Below, one piece after another: positions 24,701-32,803 of a stretch of DNA of 64,000 nucleotides. Position numbers and translations under genes: made by a program. The DNA comes from Salinicoccus hispanicus. GTDB taxonomy: Bacteria; Bacillota; Bacilli; Staphylococcales; Salinicoccaceae. Each line of letters starts with the position of its first letter. Position 1 is the first letter of the stretch. The stretch is taken from the NCBI RefSeq assembly GCF_009831115.1, contig NZ_WUUK01000001.1:310001-374000 (forward strand), given 5' to 3'. The notes under the pieces were generated by a model. That model was given only the letters and a program-made list of their open reading frames with translations. It made no database searches and was not told where the DNA came from.

Positions 24701-25417
24701 ATGCAGATCTACTGGACAAAAATCAATGAAATCATACAAGAAGCACCTGAGGTCAGAACATATCTGATGGAACGTCCCGAAGACTTTGTATGGGAAGAAG
24801 GTTCTCATACACACTTCGCACTGGAAGGTTTCAATGCAGATGACAAACCAAATCGTGATCTTATTCGCCATATGTCAATTTCAACAATGCCGAATGAAAA
24901 CCTGATTGGAATCACAACACGTATCAAAGCGGAGTGTTCCATATTCAAGACAGCCCTTAAAGACCTTGAGGTCGGTAATGAAGTTGCGATCTTCAAAACA
25001 CGTTCCAACGTACCGCTTAAAAGAGAAGGTAAAAATGTCTATCTTCTATCTTCAGGTGTCGGTATCGCAACCTACCGTCCGATCGTACTCAGTTACTTTG
25101 AAAATGCGGAAGGCGTCAACCAGATGCATTCCTTGAACATTGATTCTTCCAAAGCTTTCTTGTTCACTGACGTTTTCAAAACTGAAGCTGATAAGAACTT
25201 TTCAGCACAATTCGTTGATACCCGCAGCGACTATTACGAGCAGGTAAGAAAAATTGCTGCAGATGAGAATGGACTCTTTTATGTTGTCGGCAGCGATGAA
25301 TTCCTGGTACAAAATATCAGTGTACTTGTTAAGGAAGGTGTCGAACCCGAAAACATAATGCTCGATAAGTATGAAGAATCGCGTGCTGAGCTCTTATCGT
25401 CGGAGCTGTCAGTTTAA
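24701..25417 (+). CDS. ferredoxin/flavodoxin reductase-like FAD oxidoreductase
   Basis: About 238 residues. It resembles ferredoxin-NADP reductase-type proteins: an FAD-binding beta barrel (residues 35-100) and an NAD(P) domain from about 105, with YLLSSGVGIATYRPIVLSY as the pyrophosphate-binding turn and FYVVGSDEFLVQNISVLVKEGVEPENIMLDKYE as the C-terminal block. ATG 24701 is chosen: AAGGAGAG lies 6 bases before it, whereas an ATG 21 bases upstream has none. It stands alone between a promoter and a hairpin-rich region. Confidence 0.75.
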   Translation: MQIYWTKINEIIQEAPEVRTYLMERPEDFVWEEGSHTHFALEGFNADDKPNRDLIRHMSISTMPNENLIGITTRIKAECSIFKTALKDLEVGNEVAIFKTRSNVPLKREGKNVYLLSSGVGIATYRPIVLSYFENAEGVNQMHSLNIDSSKAFLFTDVFKTEADKNFSAQFVDTRSDYYEQVRKIAADENGLFYVVGSDEFLVQNISVLVKEGVEPENIMLDKYEESRAELLSSELSV

Positions 25418-25513
25418 ACACGGACCTCTATTTTGAATGAGTGCTCTGAGTAGAGATATCAGCTCAAACACTCTTTTTTCTTAACACACTTTATGCATAG
25501 AACTACCTTATTG

Positions 25514-25541
25514 ACCCTCCTCTTACAGGAGGGTTTATTAT
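25514..25541 (+). terminator. terminator before the nitroreductase gene
   Basis: ACCCTCCT, loop CTTAC, AGGAGGGT, then TTATT. It could end the upstream transcript; a weaker hairpin (GAGTG/CACTC, about 25439-25470, followed by six T) lies before it. Confidence 0.6.
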
Positions 25542-25597
25542 ATGGAAAGATCCTATAAAGGTCGTCAATATAAACATATAATTAAAGGAGAATAACG

Positions 25598-26203
25598 ATG
25601 TCTACATTTACAGAACTACTGGAAAAACGCCGTTCAATCTACGTATTGGGAACAGAAAGCAAGTATTCAACACAGGAAATATCCGATCGCATTGGAGAGG
25701 TTGTCAAACAGGTGCCTTCAGCTTTCAATAGCCAGACGACAAGAGTGGTTGTCTTATTCGATGAAGCGAATCATGCGTTTTGGGATCATATCTACGCTGT
25801 TCAAAAGGATATCTTGGAGGGCGAGATATGGGACATGATGTCAGGTGTCATGACAGGGGCTAAAAATGGAGTGGGCACCGTTCTATTTTTTGAAGAACTC
25901 GATGCAGTCAAAAAAATGCCGACCAATGTAGTGCGTCAAGAAGCTTACAAGCAAAACAATAACGCAAACGCCCAGTACGCTGTATGGCTGGCTTTGGCAG
26001 AAATGGACCTCGGCGCAACGTTGCAGCATTTCAATGTTGGTTATGAGCAAGGTTTCGATAAGGGGACGAAAGCATTGTTCGACCTGCCAGAGTCTTATGA
26101 AATGCTTGCCCAGATGCCGTTTGGTTCAGTTGAACAGGAAGCGGGTAAAAAAGAACATATTGAGACAAATGTCCAGACAAGAGTGATCTCTACGTTGTCT
26201 TAA
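25598..26203 (+). CDS. nitroreductase family protein
   Basis: 201 residues, FMN-dependent nitroreductase fold, of the short Frm2/HBN1-like group: LLEKRRSIYVLG at the N-terminus (FMN phosphate contact R-R), QVPSAFNSQTTRVVVL (typical P-S-A-F-N-S-Q), and AQYAVWLALAEMDLGATLQHFN. It would reduce nitro compounds or quinones with NAD(P)H. AAAGGAG is 7 bases upstream of the ATG. An aldo/keto reductase gene follows after 51 bases, so the two may form a redox-detoxification unit. Confidence 0.88.
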   Translation: MSTFTELLEKRRSIYVLGTESKYSTQEISDRIGEVVKQVPSAFNSQTTRVVVLFDEANHAFWDHIYAVQKDILEGEIWDMMSGVMTGAKNGVGTVLFFEELDAVKKMPTNVVRQEAYKQNNNANAQYAVWLALAEMDLGATLQHFNVGYEQGFDKGTKALFDLPESYEMLAQMPFGSVEQEAGKKEHIETNVQTRVISTLS

Positions 26204-26254
26204 TACTTTTACTCAAAATCGACAAGAAAGAACAATCAAAATGGAGGAATTGTG

Positions 26255-27061
26255 ATGAAATTGATCAAATTGAACAATGAATTAGAAATTCCGGTAGTCG
26301 GTACAGGCACAAATACGTACGGCAAAGAAGGGAACGCGTTCAAAGGAGAGTTAAGAGGAGATACCGAGGAAGTTGACTGGGCAGTTGAGAATGGATACCG
26401 CCATTTCGATGCTGCTCAAATCTACGCCAACGAAGAAGTCGTCGGCAAAGGACTCAATCAATCAGGAGTCAAACGTGAGGATTATTTCATTACTACCAAG
26501 CTGAATACGAATGAAGGATATGTCAGCCGTGATTGGATCGATGCTGAAATTAACAAAAGTCTTGAGAAACTGCAAACGGACTATATCGATTTGTTCCTGA
26601 TTCATTTCCCTTGGGACAATAGCGATGAAATTGTAGAAGTTTGGCATGTTTTAGAAGAGTATTATAATCGTGGGATATTTAAATCCATAGGTGTTTCCAA
26701 CTTCGAAGAAAAGCATCTGGATTTAGTACTTCAAAATGGAACAGTCAAACCAGCTGTCAACCAGATTGAATCTCACGTTGGAAAATGGAATGATGCACTG
26801 ATTGATTACAATAAATCGAACGATATCGCCACTGTTGCCTGGTCACCGCTCGCCGGTATAGAAGATGACGCGAAGCAGGTGCTGCAGGAAATAGGCGATC
26901 GTTACGGTAAGACATACGCACAAGTCGTCCTGCGCTATCAGATTGAACGGGATGTCATTGTCATTCCGAAATCCCACAATAAAGAGCGACAGGCCCAAAG
27001 CCTGGATATCTTTGATTTTGAACTTACAGCAGATGATCGTGAACGTATTGCTGCACTGTAA
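26255..27061 (+). CDS. aldo/keto reductase
   Basis: About 268 residues, NADPH-dependent AKR barrel of the AKR5 type. The catalytic tetrad is visible: Asp in RHFDAAQIYANEEVVG, Tyr in the same block, Lys in TTKLNTNEG and His in DLFLIHFPW. The NADP-binding C-terminal segment is VIPKSHNKERQAQSLDIFDFEL. GGAGGAAT precedes ATG 26255 by 7 bases; the GTG just upstream is less well placed. It follows the nitroreductase gene and ends at the terminator at 27112. Confidence 0.9.
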   Translation: MKLIKLNNELEIPVVGTGTNTYGKEGNAFKGELRGDTEEVDWAVENGYRHFDAAQIYANEEVVGKGLNQSGVKREDYFITTKLNTNEGYVSRDWIDAEINKSLEKLQTDYIDLFLIHFPWDNSDEIVEVWHVLEEYYNRGIFKSIGVSNFEEKHLDLVLQNGTVKPAVNQIESHVGKWNDALIDYNKSNDIATVAWSPLAGIEDDAKQVLQEIGDRYGKTYAQVVLRYQIERDVIVIPKSHNKERQAQSLDIFDFELTADDRERIAAL

Positions 27062-27111
27062 TTAAAAGAGATACGAGGGTGCTGCACCCCAAAAATTGAA
27101 CCACTACGAAA

Positions 27112-27150
27112 GGTATGTCCCCTGTAATAAGGGACATATCTTTTATTTTT
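27112..27150 (+). terminator. terminator after the aldo/keto reductase gene
   Basis: GGTATGTCCC pairs with GGGACATATC, followed by TTTTATTTTT. Confidence 0.78.
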
Positions 27151-27319
27151 GTTAAAAGTCATCTGTATACTTATGAATACACTAAATTAAGTATAAAATA
27201 TAAGTTAAGATGAATTCCATGCTGGTTGAAGACCATATATTCTTGTTTGGTTGATTTATAATTGGTTCAGGATATAACGCACTGTTTGAAGCGACAAATA
27301 ATTAAGGAGAAATATTAAC

Positions 27320-27877
27320 ATGAATAAAGTGACTGGATTTCCTGTTCTTGAAACGGATAGATTGATACTTAGACAAGTAACGCCTGAAGATGCTGGTAGT
27401 CTTTTGAAGTATCTGTGCAGTAAAGATGTGACGAAACATATGGGGCTGGAGCCATTTAAAACCATTGATGATGCTTTGGACGAGATTTCATGGTATCAAT
27501 CGATACTTGAAAAGAATACTGGAATTAGATGGGGAATCACGTTGAAGGGTCAAAGGGAGGTCATCGGGAGCTGTGGCTTTCTGAATATGGCTTCCAAGCA
27601 CCACCGTGCAGAAATTGGGTTTGAACTGAGCAAGGATTACTGGGGACAAGGAATAGCAGGTGAAGCACTTAAAGCGGTGAGTGAATATGGATTTGAACGT
27701 ATGGACTTGCAACGGATTGAGGCATTAATAGAACCACTTAATATATCTTCTCAAAAGCTGACAGAAAGACATGGGTTTGTCAGGGAGGGCCTGTTGAGAA
27801 GCTATGAATTCACCTGTGGCAAATTTGACGATCTATATATGTATTCCTTGTTGAAGCAAGATTTCAATTTCAGTTGA
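27320..27877 (+). CDS. GNAT N-acetyltransferase, RimJ/RimL-like
   Basis: 185 residues: LETDRLILRQVTPEDA at the N-terminus, AEIGFELSKDYWGQGIAGEALKAV with the acetyl-CoA loop (GQGIAG), and NISSQKLTERHGFVREGLLR as the C-terminal helix. This is the pattern of ribosomal-protein N-terminal acetyltransferase relatives. TAAGGAGA is 9 bases upstream of the ATG. Monocistronic. Substrate unknown. Confidence 0.86.
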   Translation: MNKVTGFPVLETDRLILRQVTPEDAGSLLKYLCSKDVTKHMGLEPFKTIDDALDEISWYQSILEKNTGIRWGITLKGQREVIGSCGFLNMASKHHRAEIGFELSKDYWGQGIAGEALKAVSEYGFERMDLQRIEALIEPLNISSQKLTERHGFVREGLLRSYEFTCGKFDDLYMYSLLKQDFNFS

Positions 27878-27973
27878 ACATTTAAAAAATCATGCACTAG
27901 ATAGGCGATGTAGTATTTTCGAAAGCTTATTAGAGCGAAAGGGGAAGGATACATAATTAATTTTATCGACTTT

Positions 27974-28054
27974 ATGAATCAAAGCTTATCAAATTTGGAA
28001 TTGAAGATATTCACGAAGATTTTATTCCCAGATGAACTAATTGATTTAATATAG
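27974..28054 (+). CDS. doubtful 26-residue reading frame
   Basis: A short frame beginning MNQSLSNLELKIFTKI and ending DELIDLI, followed 50 bases later by a strong terminator. The composition is protein-like and the frame is open further upstream (INFIDF), but no start or ribosome site is well placed. It may be the tail of a decayed gene. The rest of 27878-28101 holds nothing else. Confidence 0.2.
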   Translation: MNQSLSNLELKIFTKILFPDELIDLI

Positions 28055-28101
28055 ACAAGCATTCAATTATTTCATAGAAAATTTAAATTGGATGATATCA
28101 G

Positions 28102-28135
28102 CGAAGTGGGGACTCAAGCCCCCACTTCGTTTTTT
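28102..28135 (+). terminator. terminator upstream of the sugar-acid operon
   Basis: CGAAGTGGGG with CCCCACTTCG (10 bp), followed by six T. Confidence 0.85.
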
Positions 28136-28186
28136 ATTTGATCAGCTGACAACAAGAAATACATAATATTAATTTTATGAAACCCC

Positions 28187-28215
28187 TTGCAAATTGAAAG
28201 CGGTTTCCCTATTAT
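28187..28215 (+). promoter_or_regulatory. promoter of the sugar-acid operon
   Basis: TTGCAA, 17 bases, TATTAT. The spacer contains a cre-like site, and the ATG of the first gene lies about 50 bases downstream. Confidence 0.65.
28195..28208. promoter_or_regulatory. cre site (CcpA) candidate
   Basis: TGAAAGCGGTTTCC fits the catabolite-responsive element TGWAANCGNTNWCA except for the last base. It lies between -35 and -10, so bound CcpA would block RNA polymerase when better carbon sources are present. Confidence 0.6.
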
Positions 28216-28228
28216 CTTATTTAGATAC

Positions 28229-28244
28229 AACATAAATCTATGTT
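28229..28244. promoter_or_regulatory. palindrome, candidate GntR operator
   Basis: AACATA, 4 bases, TATGTT: a perfect 6-bp-arm inverted repeat just downstream of the predicted start site, partly repeated as ATCTATGT at 28248. A natural target for the GntR protein encoded second in the operon. Confidence 0.45.
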
Positions 28245-28267
28245 AAATCTATGTGAGGAGCATGTAA

Positions 28268-29605
28268 ATGGATAACAGATTACTACTAACATTTTACGGT
28301 GATGATTTCACTGGCTCGACAGATGCCATGGAAGCGCTGCACCAATATGGACTAAGGACACTTCTTTTCATGACACCACCTGACAAAGCGCTTCTTGACC
28401 AATTTGAAGGCGTGCAGTGCATCGGCGTGGCTGGTACTTCAAGGGCAAAGGATCCTGAAGGAATGAAGGGGGAACTGACACCTGTATATGAAGCGTTTCA
28501 GAAAATGAATCCTTACTTCGTACACTACAAATTGTGTTCGACTTTCGATTCTTCACCGACGACCGGCAGTATTGGTTATGCAGCGGACCTGGCCAGAAAT
28601 TATTTTAAAGATGGCATATACCCATTACTTGTTGCAGCACCAGCACTCGGCAGATATACAGCATTCGGAAATCATTTTGCGAAGTTCCATGGAGAGACGT
28701 ATCGATTGGATCAGCATCCTGTCATGTCGCGCCACCCGGTAACACCGATGGATGAAGCGGACTTGAGCATTCATCTCTCAAAGCAGACGGATCAGCAGGT
28801 AGGTAAGTATTCTGTAGCGGATATGGCTGAAGAGAAACCCTTTGATATCAAAGAGATGAATGCCATTACATTATTCGATGCTCTGGAGCAAAAGCATATG
28901 GAGACATTCGGGAAAATGGTGTGGAACAGCAGGCATGATGATGCGACTTTCCTGATCGGTTCTTCCGGTGTGGAATACGCACTTGGTGAGACATGGAAAG
29001 ACAATGATTCGGTCAACCAGAACAGTCTTGGCCTGAAACCGAACGCCATTGATGAAATGCTGGTTGTTTCCGGCAGTGTGTCGGATGTCACAAAGAGACA
29101 GCTTGAGGAAGCGGAGAGCAATGGTTTCCATACGGAACGCGTACCTTATGAACTGCTTGCGAGTGACGATATGCCGACGGATTATCTGGATGGCATCATC
29201 AAACTGATCCGCAACGAGAAAAAAGTTGTGCTCTACACAGCGAGAGGAGCAGATGACCCAGTTGTTGAAGAGACAAGGGCGTATTTCACAGAAAATAATG
29301 TAACCGGTTCCCACGGAAACCATATCGGACAGCAGCTCGGCAGATGGACAAAGTACATCATGGATCACACGGATATCCATCGACTGGTCGTCTCGGGCGG
29401 GGATACTTCCGGATTCGTGACATCACAACTCGGCATCTACGGCATGGAAGTCATTGAATCGATTGCACCGGGTGCGCCGTTGTGCCTGGCATACTCAGAT
29501 CAGGAACGCTACAACCATCTGGAGATTGCACTTAAAAGCGGTCAGCTTGGTGGGGAAGCTTTCTACGGAAAAGTTTTCGAAGCGGGAAGAAACACGAGAG
29601 TTTAA
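28268..29605 (+). CDS. four-carbon acid sugar kinase family protein (DUF1537)
   Basis: 445 residues. The family motif GDDFTGSTD is at 11-19 and the C-terminal nucleotide-binding motif VSGGDTSG near residue 376, both hallmarks of DUF1537 kinases (OtnK, LtnK, DtnK, DenK), which phosphorylate four-carbon sugar acids or their 3-oxo derivatives with ATP. It is first in an operon with a GntR regulator, a dehydrogenase, a TRAP transporter and a class II aldolase. A TGAGGAG site precedes the ATG. The kinase probably acts on an intermediate made by the dehydrogenase; the exact acid is not determined. Confidence 0.88.
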   Translation: MDNRLLLTFYGDDFTGSTDAMEALHQYGLRTLLFMTPPDKALLDQFEGVQCIGVAGTSRAKDPEGMKGELTPVYEAFQKMNPYFVHYKLCSTFDSSPTTGSIGYAADLARNYFKDGIYPLLVAAPALGRYTAFGNHFAKFHGETYRLDQHPVMSRHPVTPMDEADLSIHLSKQTDQQVGKYSVADMAEEKPFDIKEMNAITLFDALEQKHMETFGKMVWNSRHDDATFLIGSSGVEYALGETWKDNDSVNQNSLGLKPNAIDEMLVVSGSVSDVTKRQLEEAESNGFHTERVPYELLASDDMPTDYLDGIIKLIRNEKKVVLYTARGADDPVVEETRAYFTENNVTGSHGNHIGQQLGRWTKYIMDHTDIHRLVVSGGDTSGFVTSQLGIYGMEVIESIAPGAPLCLAYSDQERYNHLEIALKSGQLGGEAFYGKVFEAGRNTRV

Positions 29606-29619
29606 AGGGAGTTGAGAAC

Positions 29620-30240
29620 ATGCTATTAAAAGACATTGCCTACGACAGGATCAAACAGAAAATACTGAATGAAGAATATACACCGGGTAAATTTTTATCC
29701 GAACGAACGCTCATCGAAGACCTCGATATGAGCAAGACACCAATTAAGAACGCATTGATTCGACTTGAAACCGAAGGGTTCCTTACAGTGTCTTCCAAGC
29801 AGGGCATCTTCATCAATGAACTGTCTGTAGACAAGATCAACGACATGTATAACCTCAGGATTGCTCTGGAAACGTTCAACTGCAAGTTTCTGCATAACAG
29901 AATTACCGACTACCAGCTGGACGAGCTGAAGCAGATACTCGATGTCACAAAAGAAGTGACAGACAACCTCGATATCAACAGCTTTGCCACTTATGATCAC
30001 GAGTTCCATCTGGCTATCAGTAATATGGCGGGCAACATGGAAATCACCGAGATTCTGATCAACAGGCAGGATCACTTGCGTAGAATCACTTTGAAACACT
30101 TGAGAAAGGATCCTGAGAGAGTAAAGATTTTCTATCAGGATCACCTGCAGATATATGAAGCATTGAAAGAACATCAGACGGATAGTGTTCGACTGATGGA
30201 GGCGCACCTGGAAAACTCGAAATCAATATTGTTCAGATAA
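29620..30240 (+). CDS. GntR-family (FCD) transcriptional regulator
   Basis: 206 residues. N-terminal winged helix (YDRIKQKILNEEYTPGKFLSERTLIEDLDMSKTPIKNALIRLETEGFL) followed by an all-helical FCD ligand domain (about 75-200), with metal/ligand His and Asp in YDHEFHLAIS and at HLQIYEALKEH. FCD regulators usually bind carboxylic or sugar acids and release the operator when induced. The gene lies inside the operon, 14 bases after the kinase stop, with GGGAG upstream of the ATG, so it is probably autoregulated. Confidence 0.88.
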   Translation: MLLKDIAYDRIKQKILNEEYTPGKFLSERTLIEDLDMSKTPIKNALIRLETEGFLTVSSKQGIFINELSVDKINDMYNLRIALETFNCKFLHNRITDYQLDELKQILDVTKEVTDNLDINSFATYDHEFHLAISNMAGNMEITEILINRQDHLRRITLKHLRKDPERVKIFYQDHLQIYEALKEHQTDSVRLMEAHLENSKSILFR

Positions 30241-30254
30241 TAGGAGGAAGAAGC

Positions 30255-31283
30255 ATGAAAGCAGTTTATGTAGATGCACCAGAAAGCATCAAAGTCAAAA
30301 AAGTGGAAATACCCGCACTGAAAGAAAACGAAGTACTAATTAAAGTCAGGGCCGCAGGCATCTGTGGTTCGGACATTCATACGTATAAAGGACTGCACCC
30401 GTTCAGAAAACCCCCTGTAATCATCGGACACGAAATCGCCGGAGAGATTGTCGAAGTTGGTAATAATGTTAAAGATTTTTCTGCAGGGGACAGGGTCACT
30501 GTCGAACCGCAGATTGGTACAGGTGAAAGTGAAGGTGTCATGACAGGTAACATTAATTACTCGGATGAAAGACTTGCGCCTGGAATCGGAGAATGGCTCG
30601 GTGCGATGGCGGAATACTTTATTTCCCCTGAATCACAGGTGATCAAGTTGCCGGATTCCGTGGATTATGACAGAGGCGTCCTTGTTGAACCGTTGGCAGT
30701 CGGCGTCCATGCTGCCTATAAAGCGGATATCAAACCGACGGATAGAGTAGCAGTCATCGGCTCCGGTCCAATCGGTCTATTGACACTGGCAGCTGTGAAG
30801 CATAGAGGTGTGGAAACGACACTCGTTACAGATGTGCTCGACTATTCACTCGATGTAGCCAAAGAGATGGGTGCAACACTGACAGTCAATAGTGCGCAGG
30901 ATGAGAACTGGATTGAAAATGCCAAAAATGAACTTGGTGGCTCTTTTGACAAGGTATTCGTTACTGCCGGTGTACGCGGTATCATCGATCAGTCTCTGTC
31001 ACTGCTGCGCAAAGGTGGCAAGGTCATCACAGTCGCAATGTTCAATGGCTCGCAGGAAGTGAACATAGAAAACCTGCAGCAGAATGAAAAGGAAATCATC
31101 GGATGCATGACCTACAACAGACCAGATACCGAAGAAGCAGTAAGAATCATCGAAGAAGATAAGATTCCTGTCAATAAAGTGATTTCCCACAAACTATCCT
31201 TGGACGAAGCAGATTATGGCTTCAAGATTGTCGATAAGAAAGAAGATGAGTCAGTAAAAGTACTGGTTAAATTTGATTCTTAA
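30255..31283 (+). CDS. zinc-type medium-chain alcohol/sugar dehydrogenase
   Basis: 342 residues, MDR superfamily near threonine, sorbitol and idonate dehydrogenases. Catalytic zinc ligands Cys37 (GICGSD) and His59-Glu60 (IGHEIAGE) are present, as is the conserved VEPLAVG. The Rossmann loop is GSGPIGLL. The four-Cys structural-zinc loop is missing, being replaced by a Cys-free segment around residues 88-115. It follows the GntR gene by 14 bases with AGGAGGA upstream. In the pathway it would oxidise a hydroxyl of the imported acid before the kinase and aldolase act. Known erythronate/threonate pathways use other dehydrogenase families, so the substrate may differ. Confidence 0.86.
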   Translation: MKAVYVDAPESIKVKKVEIPALKENEVLIKVRAAGICGSDIHTYKGLHPFRKPPVIIGHEIAGEIVEVGNNVKDFSAGDRVTVEPQIGTGESEGVMTGNINYSDERLAPGIGEWLGAMAEYFISPESQVIKLPDSVDYDRGVLVEPLAVGVHAAYKADIKPTDRVAVIGSGPIGLLTLAAVKHRGVETTLVTDVLDYSLDVAKEMGATLTVNSAQDENWIENAKNELGGSFDKVFVTAGVRGIIDQSLSLLRKGGKVITVAMFNGSQEVNIENLQQNEKEIIGCMTYNRPDTEEAVRIIEEDKIPVNKVISHKLSLDEADYGFKIVDKKEDESVKVLVKFDS

Positions 31284-31298
31284 AATGGAGGGGCACAA

Positions 31299-32288
31299 GT
31301 GAATATATTCAAATACAGAATTCTATTATTCCTGGGACTTACCGCCTTGCTGCTGTCTGGTTGTGGCGGCAGCACAAAAGCAGAGGATGTTACTGTCCTA
31401 AGGATGGGGCATATCCAAAGTGAATCCCATACTTGGCACAAAGGATCAGAAGAATTTGCAAGACTGGTGGAAGAAAAGACGAACGGTTCCGTCAAAGTGG
31501 ACATCTATCCGAGCTCAACGCTCGGCTCGGATAGAGATCTGCTGGAAGGGATGCAGATCGGATCAGTCGATTTTGCGCTGGTTGCCGGTGTCATGTCCAA
31601 TTTCTACGAACCATATGCAATTCTCGAGTTGCCATACCTATTTGAAGACCAGGATCACCTGGAAGCATTCCTATACGGTGAAGAAGGCCAGAAACTGAAA
31701 GATGAGACACTTGAAGCGACGGGTATCCGGGGGCTCGAGTTCTGGCTTCGGGGACCACGGGAACTGACCAGTAATGTCAAAGTGGAGACGCCGGAAGATC
31801 TAAGAGGTCTAAAAATCAGAGTGCCGAACATAGAAGCCTCTGTCAAAGGCTGGCAGGCGATGGGCGCCAATCCGACACCGATGAACTTTGGAGAGGTCTA
31901 CTCATCTCTGCAGACAGGAGTCATTGATGCCCAGGAGAATCCACTTTCATTCTCAACAAATGCAAGAATTCATGAGGTCCAGGATTACCTGGTAATGACC
32001 GACCACGTTTTCGGTTACGTGCAGCTTCTGACAAGTGAGAAAATGTTTGAAAAACTGACAGCTGAGGAGCAGCAAGCTGTAGAGGAAGCGGCGACTGAAG
32101 CGACCGAGTATCAGAACGAACTGGTCTTGGAAGAGGATGAAGTGGCGAAGCAGAGCTTCCTGGATGAAGGTGTGGAAATCGTCGAGGTGGATACAGAACC
32201 ATTCATGGAACTGGTTCAGCCTGTACACGATGAACTCGCTGACAAGTATGGCCGAGAACTCTACGACTCGATCATCGATTTGAAATAA
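31299..32288 (+). CDS. TRAP transporter substrate-binding lipoprotein, DctP type
   Basis: 329 residues. Lipoprotein signal: hydrophobic stretch then LLLSGC with Cys22 as the lipidated residue. The DctP fold is plain: LRMGHIQSESHTWHKGSEEFARLVEEKT, the GSVDFALV hinge, LRGLKIRVPN with the conserved Arg that binds the substrate carboxylate, and GEVYSSLQTGVIDAQENP. It captures a carboxylic acid outside the membrane for the DctQM permease. GTG start with GGAGGGG 6 bases upstream. The downstream gene follows after 14 bases. Confidence 0.92.
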   Translation: MNIFKYRILLFLGLTALLLSGCGGSTKAEDVTVLRMGHIQSESHTWHKGSEEFARLVEEKTNGSVKVDIYPSSTLGSDRDLLEGMQIGSVDFALVAGVMSNFYEPYAILELPYLFEDQDHLEAFLYGEEGQKLKDETLEATGIRGLEFWLRGPRELTSNVKVETPEDLRGLKIRVPNIEASVKGWQAMGANPTPMNFGEVYSSLQTGVIDAQENPLSFSTNARIHEVQDYLVMTDHVFGYVQLLTSEKMFEKLTAEEQQAVEEAATEATEYQNELVLEEDEVAKQSFLDEGVEIVEVDTEPFMELVQPVHDELADKYGRELYDSIIDLK

Positions 32289-32302
32289 TAAGGAGTTATT
32301 AG

Positions 32303-32803
32303 ATGAAAGCATATATTAATTTTATGGACACTTTGAATTCAGGTCTGAGGTACATCGTTTCCACCTTGTTCATCATCATGGTTTCACTCGTTTTTCTTCA
32401 GGTGCTGACACGGTTCGTCATCAACTATCCAATCAGCTGGACAGAAGAGATTTCAAGATATCTAATGATCTATATCGTGTTCCTCGGTTCCGCACTGCTG
32501 GTAAGGAAGAGTGCACATATCGCTGTCGATTTCCTATTGGAAATTGTAAATCCCAAAGCTAAAGGCATTCTTGATATGATTGTCCTGATTGCGAGCATCA
32601 TCTTCTTCGGATTACTAATCGTTTTCGGAACGCAGTTGACTTTTATTGTAGTCGGACAGGCAACACCAAACTTGCAGTTTTCCATGGCATGGGCCTATGC
32701 AGCAGTACCGATCGGCGCTCTACTGATGTTTTTGAATGCGCTTGCAGTACTGTTTGAAAAGATGCAGAACAGAGGAAATGAAAGGGAGGAACCACTCACA
32801 TGA
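32303..32803 (+). CDS. TRAP transporter small permease, DctQ type
   Basis: 166 residues with four transmembrane helices (about 18-38, 48-67, 88-110 and 130-152). The conserved TEEISRYLMIYIVFLGSALLVRKSAHI, between helices 2 and 3, is the DctQ signature. It pairs with DctM to form the sodium-driven import complex. Start ATG with AAGGAG upstream; its last codon overlaps the next gene by 4 bases. Confidence 0.92.
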   Translation: MKAYINFMDTLNSGLRYIVSTLFIIMVSLVFLQVLTRFVINYPISWTEEISRYLMIYIVFLGSALLVRKSAHIAVDFLLEIVNPKAKGILDMIVLIASIIFFGLLIVFGTQLTFIVVGQATPNLQFSMAWAYAAVPIGALLMFLNALAVLFEKMQNRGNEREEPLT

